A stretch of 64,000 bases of DNA from Multifurca ochricompacta (lineage: Eukaryota; Basidiomycota; Agaricomycetes; Russulales; Russulaceae): positions 62,001-126,000 of the forward strand of contig WTXG01000074.1 in the NCBI GenBank assembly GCA_022496185.1, in the 5' to 3' direction. Shown here one piece after another: positions 10,931-22,959 of the stretch. The stretch's first letter is position 1, and each line of letters opens with the position of its first letter. The position numbers were made by a program, and so were the translations under genes. The notes under the pieces were generated by a model that saw nothing but the letters and a program-made list of their open reading frames with translations, was not told where the DNA came from and did not search any database.

Positions 10931-11431
10931 TGTCGAACAGGCATGAGGTGCAGCATACTGACTGTAAAGTTTAGTGGGTGAGGCTAGACAAAGAAAAGTT
11001 ACTTCAGAGGTTAGAAGAACTCTGTTAACTATACTACTGACCTAGACAAAGAAAAGTTCTATATAAGAACATTAGTCTAATAGTAAAGTAGATAGTAAAG
11101 AGGAACTTACACTTCAGAGGTTAGAAGAACTCTGAAGTGGAAGAGACGAAACAGACACCCTTATATACTCTTTAAGAGGTGGTCTGTGCACTGGGAATAA
11201 GTCCACAAGTGCCGGACAATGTCCAAACAATAAACATGAGGGAGAAAGGCCATTGGCCACTACAGAAATCACATGTTACATGGTGTATCAGTCAGCTACT
11301 GCGGAATGTGAGAAAGAAAGTAATAATGATAATGTAAAAAGTCTGAAACTCCGGTATCTAATCTAATCTACAAGTAGCTAATCTAATCACCTGATGCCTG
11401 AAGCATCACCGAACATCTTCTGTGTTCAACA
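10931..11431 (-). repeat. Copia-1 3' LTR
   Basis: 501 bp, matching 31702-32202. It carries the intron plus intron-less duplicate described for all Copia LTRs here. The region 11432-11708 is 3' untranslated sequence ending, on the minus strand, in the purine tract ATGGAGGGA. Confidence 0.93.
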
Positions 11432-11708
11432 TCCCTCCATGCTGAAGGCATCTGGTCATGGATGGGAAATGAGTTGGATGAGCACACTGCCATCACAATT
11501 AAATGAGCATATTGCCAGCCAGAGATCCAACTTCTCTAACTCTTCTGAGTGCGAGAGAGGCATGGGGTTCAGAGGCATATCGCGGTGATTCACTTATGCA
11601 AACTGAAACCATACACACCTCTTGCGTCACTCTCGAGGTCGAGAGCGTGCTCATGTGGCATGGTGGGAAAGTGAGACTGGTATACAAAGTCTCCAGATTC
11701 CAGCTCTC

Positions 11709-13822
11709 TCATTCCAGCATAAGTCCAAGTCCATTTACCATGGTTTCAAACGATGCTCTTGGTAGAGACTTAGTGAAGCCATCTGCCAGCATCTCACCTG
11801 TAGGGGTTCGCACTAACTCAATTATGTGCAATTCAATGTACCCCCTAATGGCATGGTACTTGATAGGAATATGCTTTGACCGCCTTCCTGTGACCAGGTT
11901 TAATGCCAAATCTACGGCACCCTTATTGTCACAGTGGAGTAGTATAGGGGAGGATACCTCATACCCTAATTCCTCCATAAAAGTCCTATACCACATTGCC
12001 TGATTTGCAGCTTCAGAGAGGCTCATATATTCAGCTTCAGTGGTGGACTGTGCTACTGTTTTCTGCTTTCTGGAACACCATGAAATGGCACCATTTGCTA
12101 AGAAAAACACATAGCCAGAGGTTGAGTGGCAGTCCTCTTGATCTCCCCATGAGGAATCTGCAAAGCTGTGAAGGCCACTCTCCCCATTCCCTCCAGAATA
12201 GCATAACTTGCAGTCTTTTGTACTATTAAGATACTTTAAGACATATTTTGCAAGTTGCATATGATCTTGAGAGGGGTTGGAAGCATATTGACTAAGGCAC
12301 GCCACAGCAAAACTGATATCAGGTCTGCTTCCAATCTGCACCCATAGCAGAGACCCCATCAGCTGTTGGTACTTCTTTATCTCAGAAGTAGATGCCTGGC
12401 CATCAAACTTGACCAGATGTACATCAGCGCCAGAGGGAAGAGGAGTATATACTCGGTTGGAATCCCTCATCCCAAACTTCTCAATAATAGATAAAACATA
12501 GGCTGCTTGATCAATATCCAGTGTCTTGTTAGGATGATCCCTGGTGATATTAACTCCAAGGTATGACTGGATTTCTCCCAAGTCAGTCATCTCATATTGA
12601 TTAGATAGAGCTGACTTCAGCCACATTATCTTATCATTGGAAGACCCAAGTATAGTAATGTCATCTACATAGAGAATGACATATAGTGAATCATCCCCCT
12701 CCTTTTGATGAAACACATATACTCCTGCATCAGAGTACATCCGAGTAAAGCCCAGTTCATTAAGAACTGCATGGAATTGTAGATTCCATGCTCGGGATGC
12801 TTGTTTGAGGCCATATAATGCTTTTTGTAACCTACAAACTTTGGACTCTTGACCAGCAACGACAAAACCAACTGGTTGCTCCATATATATCTCTTCATCC
12901 AGATCGCCATGAAGGAATGCCGATTTGACATCCATCTGGTGGATTTCCCAATCCTCTAGCATAGCTAGCGCTAGTAATAATCTTAGTGATTCAAATCTGG
13001 CGACTGGAGAGAATGTTTCGTCAAAGTCCACTCCTTCTACTTGTGTGAACCCTTTTGCCACGAGCCTAGCACGAAACCGTCCATCTGGTTTCAGCTTGAA
13101 AACCCATTTTGACTTGACAGCCTTTCTTCCTTTTGGAAGATCCTCAAGGCGCCACACATTAAGTTTATCTAAGGCATCAATTTCATATTTACATGCCTCA
13201 AGCCATTCACTGGTGTTGTCAGACTGCATTGCCTCCTGAAAAGTCAGGGGATCTCTATAAGAGATTCCTGCGGCATTGAGCAATTCCATATGTCCCAATC
13301 TGGACAAACCCTGCACAAACTCAGCATTATCCTCATTGAAAAATCGAGGATTCATGCAACATGATCGTTTGGGACAGGCAGTATCAAGATCTAAGTCTTC
13401 CTGCACAGCCCTGTCACGTTGCTGAGAGCGTGGACTTTCCCTAGTAAATACTGGTTGGGAAATCTTGCCAACAATCTTTTTAGATTGTCTTCTTTTGGCA
13501 TGGGTTCTCTGGGGGAGTTCAGAAGGTTCCATAATTTGGGAAGGTGGTGTCTGATAGATGGTTTGATCATGTGTGTCAAGCTCATTATCGGGTGTGGTAG
13601 GCTCTGGATTTACTTGAGGAGGTTCCACTACCTCCTGTTCCTCAACCTCGGCATCCTTGTCTTCAGGAGCCTGAGGAACTGTGGCTATTGCTGGTTGAGG
13701 CTGGACTGGCCTCTCTGCTTCTAACACAAAAGGCGTAACTTTTTCCTTTTGTTTACCCTTGCTGTCCTTGGCAAGGTTGGATGGGAAGGATCCTTCATCA
13801 AATGTCACATCTCTTGACAATA
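11709..13822 (-). pseudogene. pol: Copia-1 pol C-terminal part (reverse transcriptase and RNase H)
   Basis: Long uninterrupted frame, about 700 codons, with Copia RT motifs: KSKWVFKLKPDGRFRARLVAKG, HQMDVKSAFLHGDLDEEIYM (catalytic Asp), LYGLKQASRAWN and the active-site LYVDDITILGSS. RNase H follows: HSFADSSWGDQEDCHSTSGY, STTEAEYMSLSEA, LHCDNKGAVDLALN and KHIPIKYHAIRG. The N-terminal side is a Pro/Gln/Glu-rich linker. The frame is broken at 13822 by G1-c and continues at 21290. Open reading past 13822 to 13949 runs into the G1-c LTR and is not Copia protein. This stretch itself looks undamaged. Confidence 0.93.
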
Positions 13823-14409
13823 TGTTACGTCCGGTGCGAGACGTTCTGCATGACTTGTGCGACAGCTTCGTTCGTATGTTCAGATAAGAGGCCAATAAGA
13901 CCTCTTGGAGTGTAAGTGGATGAGTCAAAGTCAACGGGGCTGTTCCCAAGTGACAATGTTAAGCGGAAAGTGCCCAAAGCACTTGAGATGATCGAGTCAA
14001 AGGTTTCAAGGGGAAGTCCAGAAGACAAACACCGATGTATTCAATAAGTCGAGTCTGAGGTCTACATTGTAGTTACAGCGGACTTATATATGTAATCGAA
14101 TGGGCGTCTACGAGATAAGAGAACGGAGTCATGTGGGCCCAAATATACGAAAGCGAAGGGTGTAAAGCCTAGCTTCTGATAGGGAACTAAGTAAGTGTCC
14201 GGTCGTACGATAAGGGATAAGAGATAAGGGGAAAGGAGTCAATCATGGACAAAGCGAGGCAAGCAGAGACAAAGTCAATCACAGGGATGGAAGTAAAGCA
14301 CGTGACGGATCCCACGATGGAGACGTGATCTGGTAGTGCAGGGTAGGCGGCAAAGAGGGGTCGTCGTTGGGTAGGAAGAAAAAGACAGGAAGGGACGGGG
14401 TTCGTAACA
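13823..14409 (-). repeat. G1-c 3' LTR
   Basis: 587 bp. It is preceded on the minus strand by the purine tract AGAAGAGGGGGTGA (about 14410-14423). Mate of 20698-21284. Confidence 0.95.
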
Positions 14410-14440
14410 TCACCCCCTCTTCTGGTTCTAGCAGTCCCGG

Positions 14441-15640
14441 CTAGAAACGACTCATACCGTCATCATCCTGTACCAGCTCCAGGTAATCGTCAGCTACATT
14501 ACGATCATCCATGCTGTACGATTCCAACTCTTGCGGACACGCGTGGGTATGAAGAAACCCATATGGACCACGCTGGCCACATGCACGGCATAAGTCGTGG
14601 ACGGGGCAGTCGATTTCTTTATGCCCAGCGTTATGGCGAAGGCACTTGCCGCACCAGCCCGATGGGTTGGTGATGGTTGGGGCCACTCCTACACATCGGA
14701 AGATACAGTGTCTGCTCCAGTGGAGATTGCTTCGACAGTGTCGACACCATTTGCGGTTGAGGGGACAGTTCCAGCTTATGTGATACTTGCTATCACATCA
14801 CCAGCAGGTTTCCCCGCGCGGGTTCTCATGCAAGCATGGCATCTCCAGCCGAGTCGGCAGCAGCGTCGGGGCCGCACCCAAGGTTCGAGGGGGGAGGGGT
14901 CGTGCATAAGTGTCGGCGTACCTTTCAGCAATTGTCTGGTACGCATCCCCCGCTTCCAACCTCTTCCTGATGTCCACAATCTCCGACTCCAACTGGAACA
15001 TCCCGTTTGTCAGCCTTGCCATCATTTTTGCATGCTCCTTATACTGTTGGTTCAGCGTCCTCCTCAAGGTGATACTCTTCCTCAGCCTCATGACTTCTGC
15101 CTTCAAGCGTGGTAGTCTCATATCGTTTATCACCTCGTCGATCGCGAAGGCACGACAGTCTTCCGCGGCAAGGTGACCCAACTGTTCATCAGTCAACGTG
15201 TGGTGGAGTCGACCTGTATACCTTTCCTCCAGATAGACAGGAGCTCCGTAAACCGGCCCATCCTTCTTCATGCACCCCGCCACATCCATCCCGCCATTGG
15301 TGTAATAGATATATTTGGCGATGGCCGTAGATCCGTTGGCCATTGTGATCTCCAAGGGGAAATACATTGAAGAGTTGGGGTTGTTGGGGATGAACGGGAA
15401 TTCCGGGGCTTCGTCATCAATTTCTCCGTTGAGCAGGTCATTGGGGTGGGGGTCTTCACGATGGGTGAAGTCATCATTTGGGTTCAGGGATTGGTTTTTG
15501 ACTCGGGTCTCTGTGGCTTCATAGTCGATAGGGGAAGAGGGGCGCGTGGAGGGATGAGCAGAAGGGAAGGCTTCCACGACCACAGTGGTGGCAGTGAAGG
15601 CGTCAATGGCGGCAGAGGCAGCGATGAAGGAGGAAGACAT
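14441..15640 (-). pseudogene. G1-c ORF3: accessory protein with four zinc-knuckle-like clusters
   Basis: Third ORF, about 400 codons, between the pol chromodomain and the 3' LTR. It starts MSSSFIAASAAIDAF at 15640. Residues about 85-150 hold a conserved block (SSMYFPLEITMANGSTA, DGPVYGAPVYLEERYTG). About 175-245 is Leu/Glu/Arg-rich and likely coiled coil. The C-terminal 120 residues carry four Cys/His clusters: CWxCDSKYHISWNC and CRHCRSNLHWSRHC fit CX2CX4HX4C, then CGKC...H...C and CRAC...H...C variants. The acidic tail is VADDYLELVQDDDGMSRF. One in-frame TGA lies inside the first knuckle (about 14796-14798). I do not recognise the family. It could bind RNA or aid nuclear entry, but that is inference. 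Confidence 0.8.
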
Positions 15641-15711
15641 GTTAGGGTGTGGTTAGGACGTTGCTAGTGAAGCGTTGTTCTGGGGGAAAAGTCTGGAGTT
15701 GGTCCCCCCTT

Positions 15712-18700
15712 TTAACTGTTCTTGGGCGCTTGGGGATGTCGTAAATGGAACTCCGCAATCAGGTCCGGGGCAGAGATATCCCCGGCTGGTTCCCACGAGT
15801 TGTCAGAGTCTGGGAAACCTTTCCACTTGATCAGGTAATACAACTTGCGCCCTCGGCCTTGTCGCTTGGAGTCTAGAACGCACTCCACTTCCCATTCTTC
15901 TTCGCCGTTGATAAGGTCAGGCGGGGGTCTCGGGAAGTTCTCTCCGTGAATGGAGGTTTCTTTGTAAGGGGTCAGAAGCTTGGCATGGAAGACTGGATGG
16001 ATCTTCCATTTCGGCGGCAACTGCAATTCATAAGAGACGTCTGACAGCTTCCTTGTGATTTGGAAGGGTCCGTGGCGTCGGGGTGCTAATTTGGCCGAGG
16101 GGTGTGACGTGTGAATGTTCCTACCCTTGAGCCACACCCAGTCATTGGTCTGATAAGGTGTGAATGTGCTTGGCTGTGCTGCCAGAAGCTGTTGCGCCTT
16201 TACCAGATTCTCATTGGCCGATTGCCGCAGCTCTTCCCATTGGCTGATCCGTTCGGTTACTGACGGGACATTGATGGGCTTCTCTGTCCATGTGGTGCGT
16301 GGAGTCCAGCCCATGATAAGGGAGAAAGGGGTGGATTTTGTCGTCCCATTGGGCCATGAATTGTGAGCGAATTCTGCGGTCGACAGCCATTCTGCCCAAT
16401 CGTCTTGCCTGCCGTTGCACCAAAACCGGAGATACTGTTCCAACCATTGGTTCGTCCGCTCAGACTGTCCATCTGTCTGTGGATGGTATGCCGTCGAGAT
16501 ATTCTGCGTGATGTCCAGTGTCTTGCATAAGGCTCTCGCAAATGCCGATGTAAAACAGGTATCTCGGTCAGAGATGATCCTTTTAGGGAGTCCGTAATGA
16601 CGGTATACATGGTTCAGGTATAGTTTCGCCACTCCTTCAGCTGTGATAGTTTCGTTGCAGGGAATGAAGAGGGCCGCTTTGGAACAATCATGGTCTGTGA
16701 TTGTAAGGATGGTGTCGAAGCCTTGTGATTTGGGCAGCTTGACAATGAAGTCCATGGCGATGGTCTGGAAAGGAGTCGATGTACTGGGAGTAATGGGAAG
16801 CATTGGTGGGACTTTTGGGTGCGTGTTCACCTTGTTTGCTTGACATGATGCGCATCCTCGTACGTAGCTCTCAATGTCTTTTTTCATATTGGGCCACCAA
16901 TAGTCTCTCTTGGCCAGGGCATAGGTGTTGGCAATGCCTGGATGGCCAGCGGAGGGAAGGTCGTGATGAAAATGGATCACCCCCCTCTTAATGTTGTCAC
17001 CACCGGTGACAACGAGTCGATCTCCATCTTTCCACCAAAGACCGCTGATTTCTTTTAAATTGTGAGCATCAGCCCATGAACGACACAGGTCTTGGTTCAT
17101 ATTTTGGGAAACTTGTGCCCAAAGGTCCATATCATGGAGACTGACAACAGCCGTCTTGGCAAATACCTCTTCTGGAAGGACAGTGATGTCGTTATTGTCG
17201 TCTTCTCCTGTATGCATGTCTGGTCTGCGCGACAATGCATCTGCTCTAGCATTCTGACTCCCAGCAATGTGTTTCAGCGTGAAGTTATATTCTTCTAATT
17301 CCAAGACTTCTCGTGCTACACGCCGGCTGATCTTGTGGGGTTCCTTCCAGTATAAGAGGTTGGAATGATCAGTGTGAATGATGGTCTTATGAGGGGTGCC
17401 TGCCAAATAGGGTCGCCAGTGTCACAGCGCCTTGACTATGGCTAAAAGCTCCCTATCCCAGATGTCGTAGTTTCTTTCAGCAGGGGAGAAGGTTTCGGAA
17501 TAGTACACCACTGGGTGAAGCACTTGTGCGGCATCTCTCTGATATAATACTGCCCCGTTCGCAAAGTGCGAGGCGTCCACCTCTACTTCGAAGGGGTGGC
17601 TCAGATCTGGTTGGATAAGTACTGGTTCTGAGCCGACGAGGTCCTAATCTGTTCAAAGCCTGCTGCTGACGGCATCCCAATGCCATGGTACGTCCTTTTT
17701 AGTAGGTCGTTCAGTGGTCGCGCTATGCCTGAAAATCCCTTGACGAATCGTCGGTAAAAGTTACAGAATCCAATGAACGATCGGACATCCTTGACGCAGG
17801 TCGGCACGGGCCACTCCCGGATCCCTTGTACTTTTACGGGATCCATGCGCACTCGTCCTCCTTCCAAGATGACCCCTAGATACTCAACACTCCGTTGTTC
17901 GAAGGAGCATTTGGCAGGTTTGAGGTAGAGGTCATGTTCATGCAGTATGTCCAGTACCTGATGTACACGGCGTCGGTGGTGGTCCAAATCATCGTGGTGG
18001 CTACTAGGATGTCGTCCATGTAGACCACTACTTCTCCGTGAGAATGAGATCGCGGAAGATGTGGTTCATCATAGCTGGAACGTCGCCAGCGAGTTCGTGA
18101 GACCAAAGAACATAACATTGGGTTCGAACAACCCTTGATTTGTTTTGAACGCCGCTTGCACTGGTCACCTTCCTTGATTCTACGTTGTTATAACCCCATC
18201 GCATGTCCATCTTTGAGAAGAGGGACTTATCCCTCATGGTGTCAATAAGTTCGGAGATGAGCGGTAGGGGGTAAGCGTTTTTCACGGTGTATGTGTTAAT
18301 CCGCCGATAATCCTGGACTGGTCGCAGCTTGCCATCCTTCTTTTTGATGAAGAAGAAGGGTGAAGCATACTGTGACTTGGATGGGCGAATATATCCTTTT
18401 GCCAAATGTTCTTCCAGGAACTCCGTCAATGCCACCTGCTCAGACTGGGACAGCGGATAGATTTTGCAATCTATTGCTGTTGGCGTGTCAGGGAGTAAGT
18501 CTATGGCGTGGTCCCATGGTCTGGGAGGTGGAAAACGCTGGGATTCTTCCTCGGAAAACACCTTCCAATGCTGATGGTAGGTACTTGGCACTATATCGCT
18601 GTATGTCTTTTCCACCTGCCCTTGTATTGCCTTTTGGGCTAGTTCCGATGCTTTAGTGGCGTAACAGCGTCCTGGGTCTTCCCTTCCCGTGCTCGTGGCT

Positions 18701-19186
18701 CCTATTATTGGATGTCTGACTGCATAGTCATAACCTATCGACGTGATGATAGTGGGATATGATTCTTTATCCATTGTTGCGTCAGCCCAGTTGATCTTGG
18801 GCTCAAACGCGGCGAGCCACGGATATCCTAAAATAAGATCTTCGTCTCCTAGGTCCGTAATCAGGAAACGAATGTTCTTCATGGTTTCTCCAACCTGGAC
18901 CTTCAGATCCGTGTAATGAGTGATTTTTCCAGCGCGGTTAGCCGTTCCGTCAATGTTCCAAATGTTCTTTTCCTGGGGAAGTGCCAGCCGTCCCAGGCCC
19001 ATTGTTTGATTAGTCATGGGTGAATAAAATTGTCTGTGGCTCCGGAGTCCACTAAAATATCTCAATCGGCCGTCCTCTGTGTAGTTTCAAAATGGACTGG
19101 TATTTTCAATGACTTGAATCGACTAGCATATACAGAGGTAACATGGAGTGCTCGTGCCCAGGCCGATGGGTTTGAGCCTAACAAAA
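15712..19186 (-). pseudogene. pol: G1-c pol (protease, RT, RNase H, integrase, chromodomain)
   Basis: Ty3 chromovirus Pol. PR: VDSGATDNF near 19030-19056 with TGA on either side. RT: 18300-18000 region with [21 protein letters not shown]; frameshifts near 18180-18020 break the YMDD region. RNase H continues to 17406. A clean 564-codon stretch 17406-15712 holds the end of RNase H, the integrase zinc region (HFHHDLPSAGHPG...CASC), the core with MDFIVKLP, ISDRDTCF and QSERTNQWLEQY (D,D,E), and a C-terminal chromodomain ([34 protein letters not shown]). The chromodomain is known in such elements to steer integration to marked chromatin. Confidence 0.9.
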
Positions 19187-20678
19187 ATCCTTCTTTGCAA
19201 ACGCCTTTTCTACTAGTATGGCGCGCACTTCCTCACTTTCCTTCATCATGTTGGCCCATATATCCTGAGCCTTCTCTTCTTTTGACCGCTTGTCCACGGT
19301 GGGGGGGTTGTTCTGAACGGGGTGTTCTGGTGCCACCGTGGCGACAGCAACTCGTGCTCCCTTCTTGGGACAGTCCCGGGACATATGTCCAATGCTCTGC
19401 AACGGAAGCAGCGTCCTTCCTTCATTAGTGCTGCCATCGTCTTCTGTAAGTGCTGCCCGAGCTCGGGCCCGATCTGCAGAGGTATCCATAGCGTTTGGAT
19501 CCCTCTGGCCATGTGGTGCGGGCTTCACTCCGAACGCTGCCTTCCACTGGTCTCAGGTCTTTCCTTTTTTGGTGTCAACTCCAAACCTTGTCTGGAAGTC
19601 AAGGTAGTCTTGTTGCTGCCTCGAGCAGCGTCAACCCAAGTATCCCAGTCGTGGGGTGATGAAACTGAATAATATTTTTGACAAGGGGTTGGGTAACCTT
19701 GTGAAAAGAGGTCTAACGTTGCCTCTTCGTCGTGTCATAGCCGGCTCTGTTGGCTAGACTTCTGAACTTGGCGACGTATGCGTCAAGTTCTCCCTTCTCC
19801 ATTCTGAGGGACTTTAGCTCCCGGGCTGCCTTCTGCTTGGCCTGCCCATCCGTGAAGGCATCCTTAAACCGCTCAGCGATGGTCTCCCAAAGACCTTCAC
19901 TAGTGGTACGACGCCCACTTTTGACTGTTCATTCAGCCATTCCAGCTGTTCCATGGTCCAGTCATCAACCGCATCCCCCTGAATCAGGGAAAGGAACAGA
20001 TTGGCTCGTTGAAATGGATTGACAATCTGCGGGACGTCATGGTTGAAGTTTTTAAAGGTTGTGAACTCCAACATGAATTTTTTGCTTTGTGAGCGGTCCC
20101 CGTGAACATTTGGGGAAGCACTCCTGATAGTCGTCCGGATGGGGGAGGAATATTTGGTGGTGCTGCCACTGGGGCTGGTGGGGCAGGGTCTGGAAGCTGG
20201 GCGGCAATGGTGGACATGTTCTGGTAAAACGGGGTGATGGTGTCGGTGGTTTGTATAGAGATCTGGGGAGTTGTCAAAGCAGGGGCTCTGAACGTGACAA
20301 CTTGGGTGCAACTGGGGCTGTAGACGACGCTAATACCAGTGCTTCTTCGCTACGTTCTTCTACGTACTCCTCTGGTTCGGAGTCCGTGACAATGGCCGGA
20401 GGATTTTCTCTCCACGGGCCTAGTCCAAATTCAGGTGGGGCAGGTCTGGTTGTAACCCAGGAGTTTCGACTGTCCGAGTATCGGATACAATACCAAACTC
20501 TTTTCTCTTCGTCGTATTCTACCGGTTGGTATCTTCCGTCGTGATAGACGTAGTATCCAAACTCAGACTCAAAATCTTTCCAGGCGGCAGAGCCAAGTAC
20601 TTGCTGTGAAAGATTATTCTCGTCTCTGCGTTCGATGAGTTCTTCCCAGAAGAGGGTCTGACTGTGGCTGGAAGCCAC
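19178..20678 (-). pseudogene. gag: G1-c gag
   Basis: Starts near 20678 with a GTG in place of ATG. N-terminal domain (DFESEFGYYVYHDGRYQPVEY), Pro-rich linker, capsid-like core (DDWTMEQLEWLNEQ, AQRFKDAFTDGQAKQKAAREL) and a Cys-His zinc knuckle (CFRCRALDICPGTVP region, altered by frameshift). At least three frameshifts. It ends at 19178 with GATTTTTGTTAG, where the other copies have GATTTTTGAT at the gag/pol junction. Confidence 0.85.
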
Positions 20679-20684
20679 TGTGAG

Positions 20685-20695
20685 AGACTCGACTT
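20685..20695 (-). promoter_or_regulatory. G1-c self-complementary primer-binding site
   Basis: On the minus strand AAGTCGAGTCT, starting two bases after the 5' LTR end. Exact 11/11 complement of AGACTCGACTT within the same LTR (20921-20931 on plus coordinates). Confidence 0.85.
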
Positions 20696-20697
20696 GA

Positions 20698-21284
20698 TGT
20701 TACGTCCGGTGCGAGACGTTCTGCACGACTTGTGCGACAGCTTCATTCGTATGTTCAGATAAGAGGCCAATAAGACCTCTTGGAGTGTAAGTGGATGAGT
20801 CAAAGTCAACGGGGCTGTTCCCAAGTGACAATGTTAAGCGGAAAGTGCCCAAAGCACTTGAGATGATCGAGTCAAAGGTTTCAAGGGGAAGTCCAGAAGA
20901 CAAACACCGATGTATTCAATAAGTCGAGTCTGAGGTCTACATTGTAGTTACAGTGGACTTATATATGTAATCGAATGGGCGTCTACGAGATAAGAGAACG
21001 GAGTCATGTGGGCCCAAATATACGAAAGCGAAGGGCGTAAAGCCTAGCTTCTGATAGGGAACTAAGTAAGTGTCCGGTCATACGATAAGGGATAAGAGAT
21101 AAGGGGAAAGGAGTCAATCATGGACAAAGCGAGGCAAGCAGAGACAAAGTCAATCACAGGGACGGAAGTAAAGCACGTGATGGATCCCACGATGGAGACG
21201 TGATCTGGTAGTGCAGGGTAGGCGGCAAAGAGGGGTCGTCGTTGGGTAGGAAGAAAAAGACAGGAAGGGACGGGGTTCGTAACA
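20698..21284 (-). repeat. G1-c 5' LTR
   Basis: 587 bp, mate of 13823-14409. Hairpin AAGTGC-CCAAA-GCACTT at 20843-20859 (plus strand) is the counterpart of the G1-a and G1-b U5 hairpin. Confidence 0.95.
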
Positions 21285-21289
21285 CAATA

Positions 21290-22423
21290 CGAAGGATCGA
21301 GTATGCATATCCCAAAGGAGATATCCTTTAGAGTGGGGTGCATACCCAACAAAGACTGTCTCCCTGGCTTTATGATCCAGTTTACATCTTTTATCCTCTG
21401 GGACAGTATAATAGGCTAAGCAGCCAAAAATTTTAAAGTATGAAACATCTGGAATGTCCCCATCCAGAAGTTCAAGCGGTGTCCTCCACTTATTAGAGCA
21501 GATAGGCGTTCTATTGTATATGTGACAGGCTGTTCGCACTGCACATTCCCAGAAACCAAGGGAAAGACCAGCATGATGCAGCATACTGGTGGCCTTTTCC
21601 ATGATGGTTCTGTTGAACCTTTCAGCCCTTCCATTTTGTTGTGGGGAATATGGCATTGTCAATTTATGCTCTATGCCAGCCTGCTCAAGTATTGACTTCA
21701 GCTCCCTATTGACAAATTCGCCACCTCAGTCTGTGTGTAAGGTCTTTATTTTCTTGTCTGTTTTATTTTCCAAGAATGCCTTAATGTTACAAAAGACTGA
21801 TGTAAAATCACTTTTTGCTTTCATAGCAACAACTAGAGCTGTCCTGCTAAAGTCGTCTATGAAAGTGGCGAAGTATAGGTTTCCTTGAATTGAGGTGCAT
21901 TGTAATGGACCAACTAAGTCACTATGAATGACCTCCAAGGGTGCTGAAGCTCTCTTTTGAGAGGGAGGGAATGGAAGACAGTGTGATTTTCCCATTTCAC
22001 AGCCATAACACGGCTTGTCTTCCACTTGGCTTTTATCAATGCTAAGGCCTTTTACAGCCTTAGGAGCATATCTTTTGAGGGCCTCTTTTGACATATGACC
22101 CATGCGCAAATGCCAGGTATCAAGGCTACTTGATGCAGATTTATGGGAAGCAGTATTTAGATTCTGCATATTTTTCCCAAAGACCCAATAGAGTCCCATA
22201 GCTTTGACACCTTCCGCTATAATTGCATTATTATACTTTATTTTGACCTCAGATGGAGAGAATTCCACTGAGCCACCCTTGTCTGTGATGCAGCTTGTCG
22301 ACAGTATTCTTTCACTGCCAGGCATGTAAAAGACATTATTTAACTCTAACTCATAATTGTTTTGAGTTTTGAGTATGACTTTGCCTGTTCCTTTGACTTG
22401 GACTATGGATCCATCACCAATTG
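21290..22423 (-). pseudogene. pol: Copia-1 pol middle part (GAG-pre-integrase and integrase core)
   Basis: Between the two nested chromoviruses. It encodes the zinc-binding pre-integrase segment (WHLRMGHMSKEALKRY, CYGCEMGKSH), then the core: HSDLVGPLQ (first Asp), LHTD (second Asp) and NGRAERFNRTIMEK (Glu). A TGA at 21726-21728 (plus coordinates) directly follows LHTD. Downstream, VFVGYAPHSKGYLLWD continues into the RT part beyond G1-c. The upstream frame continues at 29654 beyond G2. Confidence 0.9.
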
Positions 22424-22946
22424 TGTGACGGATTTTACACTGGCCAAGGTGACATGAGACTGACTGACAAAGAAACGGACTTTTATTGACACACTACTTT
22501 ACTGTTGCTTACTGAGGGCTCAACCCCTCCTCCTTCTCCTTGGTTCTAGCTAGTTCTACTGCGCAACCACTAGATCATACATCATAGTACTAGAACCTTC
22601 TACCCACTATGACATAGCTAAACCCACCTGTATTTAAAGTACAGTAAAGTAGAGAGACAGACCTAAGTCTGTTCTCTTGTGTTCAATCCAAAGGTGCTTT
22701 GACTTCATCCGAACTCCCTGTAAGAAACTCCACTTGAACTCTCCAAGACGCGACTTGGAGAGCCTTCGATCCCTTGAACTTTGTTGCAGGACTGAGCGTC
22801 TCTGCCGTCAACTCGACTCTCGCGCGCGCCCCCTTTGACCTTGTTGTGGGCTTGAATCAGGCTTGATCCACTGTGACCTTGAAGCCTTGACTGGACTTGT
22901 CTTCTCTTGTTCGACGACGACACAGTTCTTGCACCTAACTGTGACA
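22424..22946 (+). repeat. G2 5' LTR
   Basis: 523 bp, TGTGACGG...GTGACA. TATTTAAA at 22631-22638. The primer-matching segment is at 22665-22675 (34 nt from the first T). A 9-bp-stem hairpin CTCTCCAAG-acgcga-CTTGGAGAG lies at 22739-22762. Confidence 0.95.
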
Positions 22947-22948
22947 TT

Positions 22949-22959
22949 AGAACAGACTT
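22949..22959 (+). promoter_or_regulatory. G2 self-complementary primer-binding site
   Basis: AGAACAGACTT, two bases inside the 5' LTR end, is the exact reverse complement of AAGTCTGTTCT at 22665-22675. It has the same offset and length as in G1 but an unrelated sequence. Confidence 0.88.

Larger units (their letters stand above)
13823..21284 (-). mobile_element. G1-c: full-length chromovirus, relatively young
   Basis: 7462 bp with two 587-bp LTRs and a perfect CAATA duplication (13818-13822, 21285-21289). It is inserted in Copia-1 pol. The seven LTR differences I could see are all CpG transitions. Gag, pol with chromodomain, and ORF3 are present but carry frameshifts and a few TGA codons. 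Confidence 0.95.

Noticed and set aside
13823..13949. An N-terminal extension of the Copia-1 pol frame beyond 13822.
   Set aside because: It is open reading through the G1-c LTR; the CAATA duplication marks the boundary.
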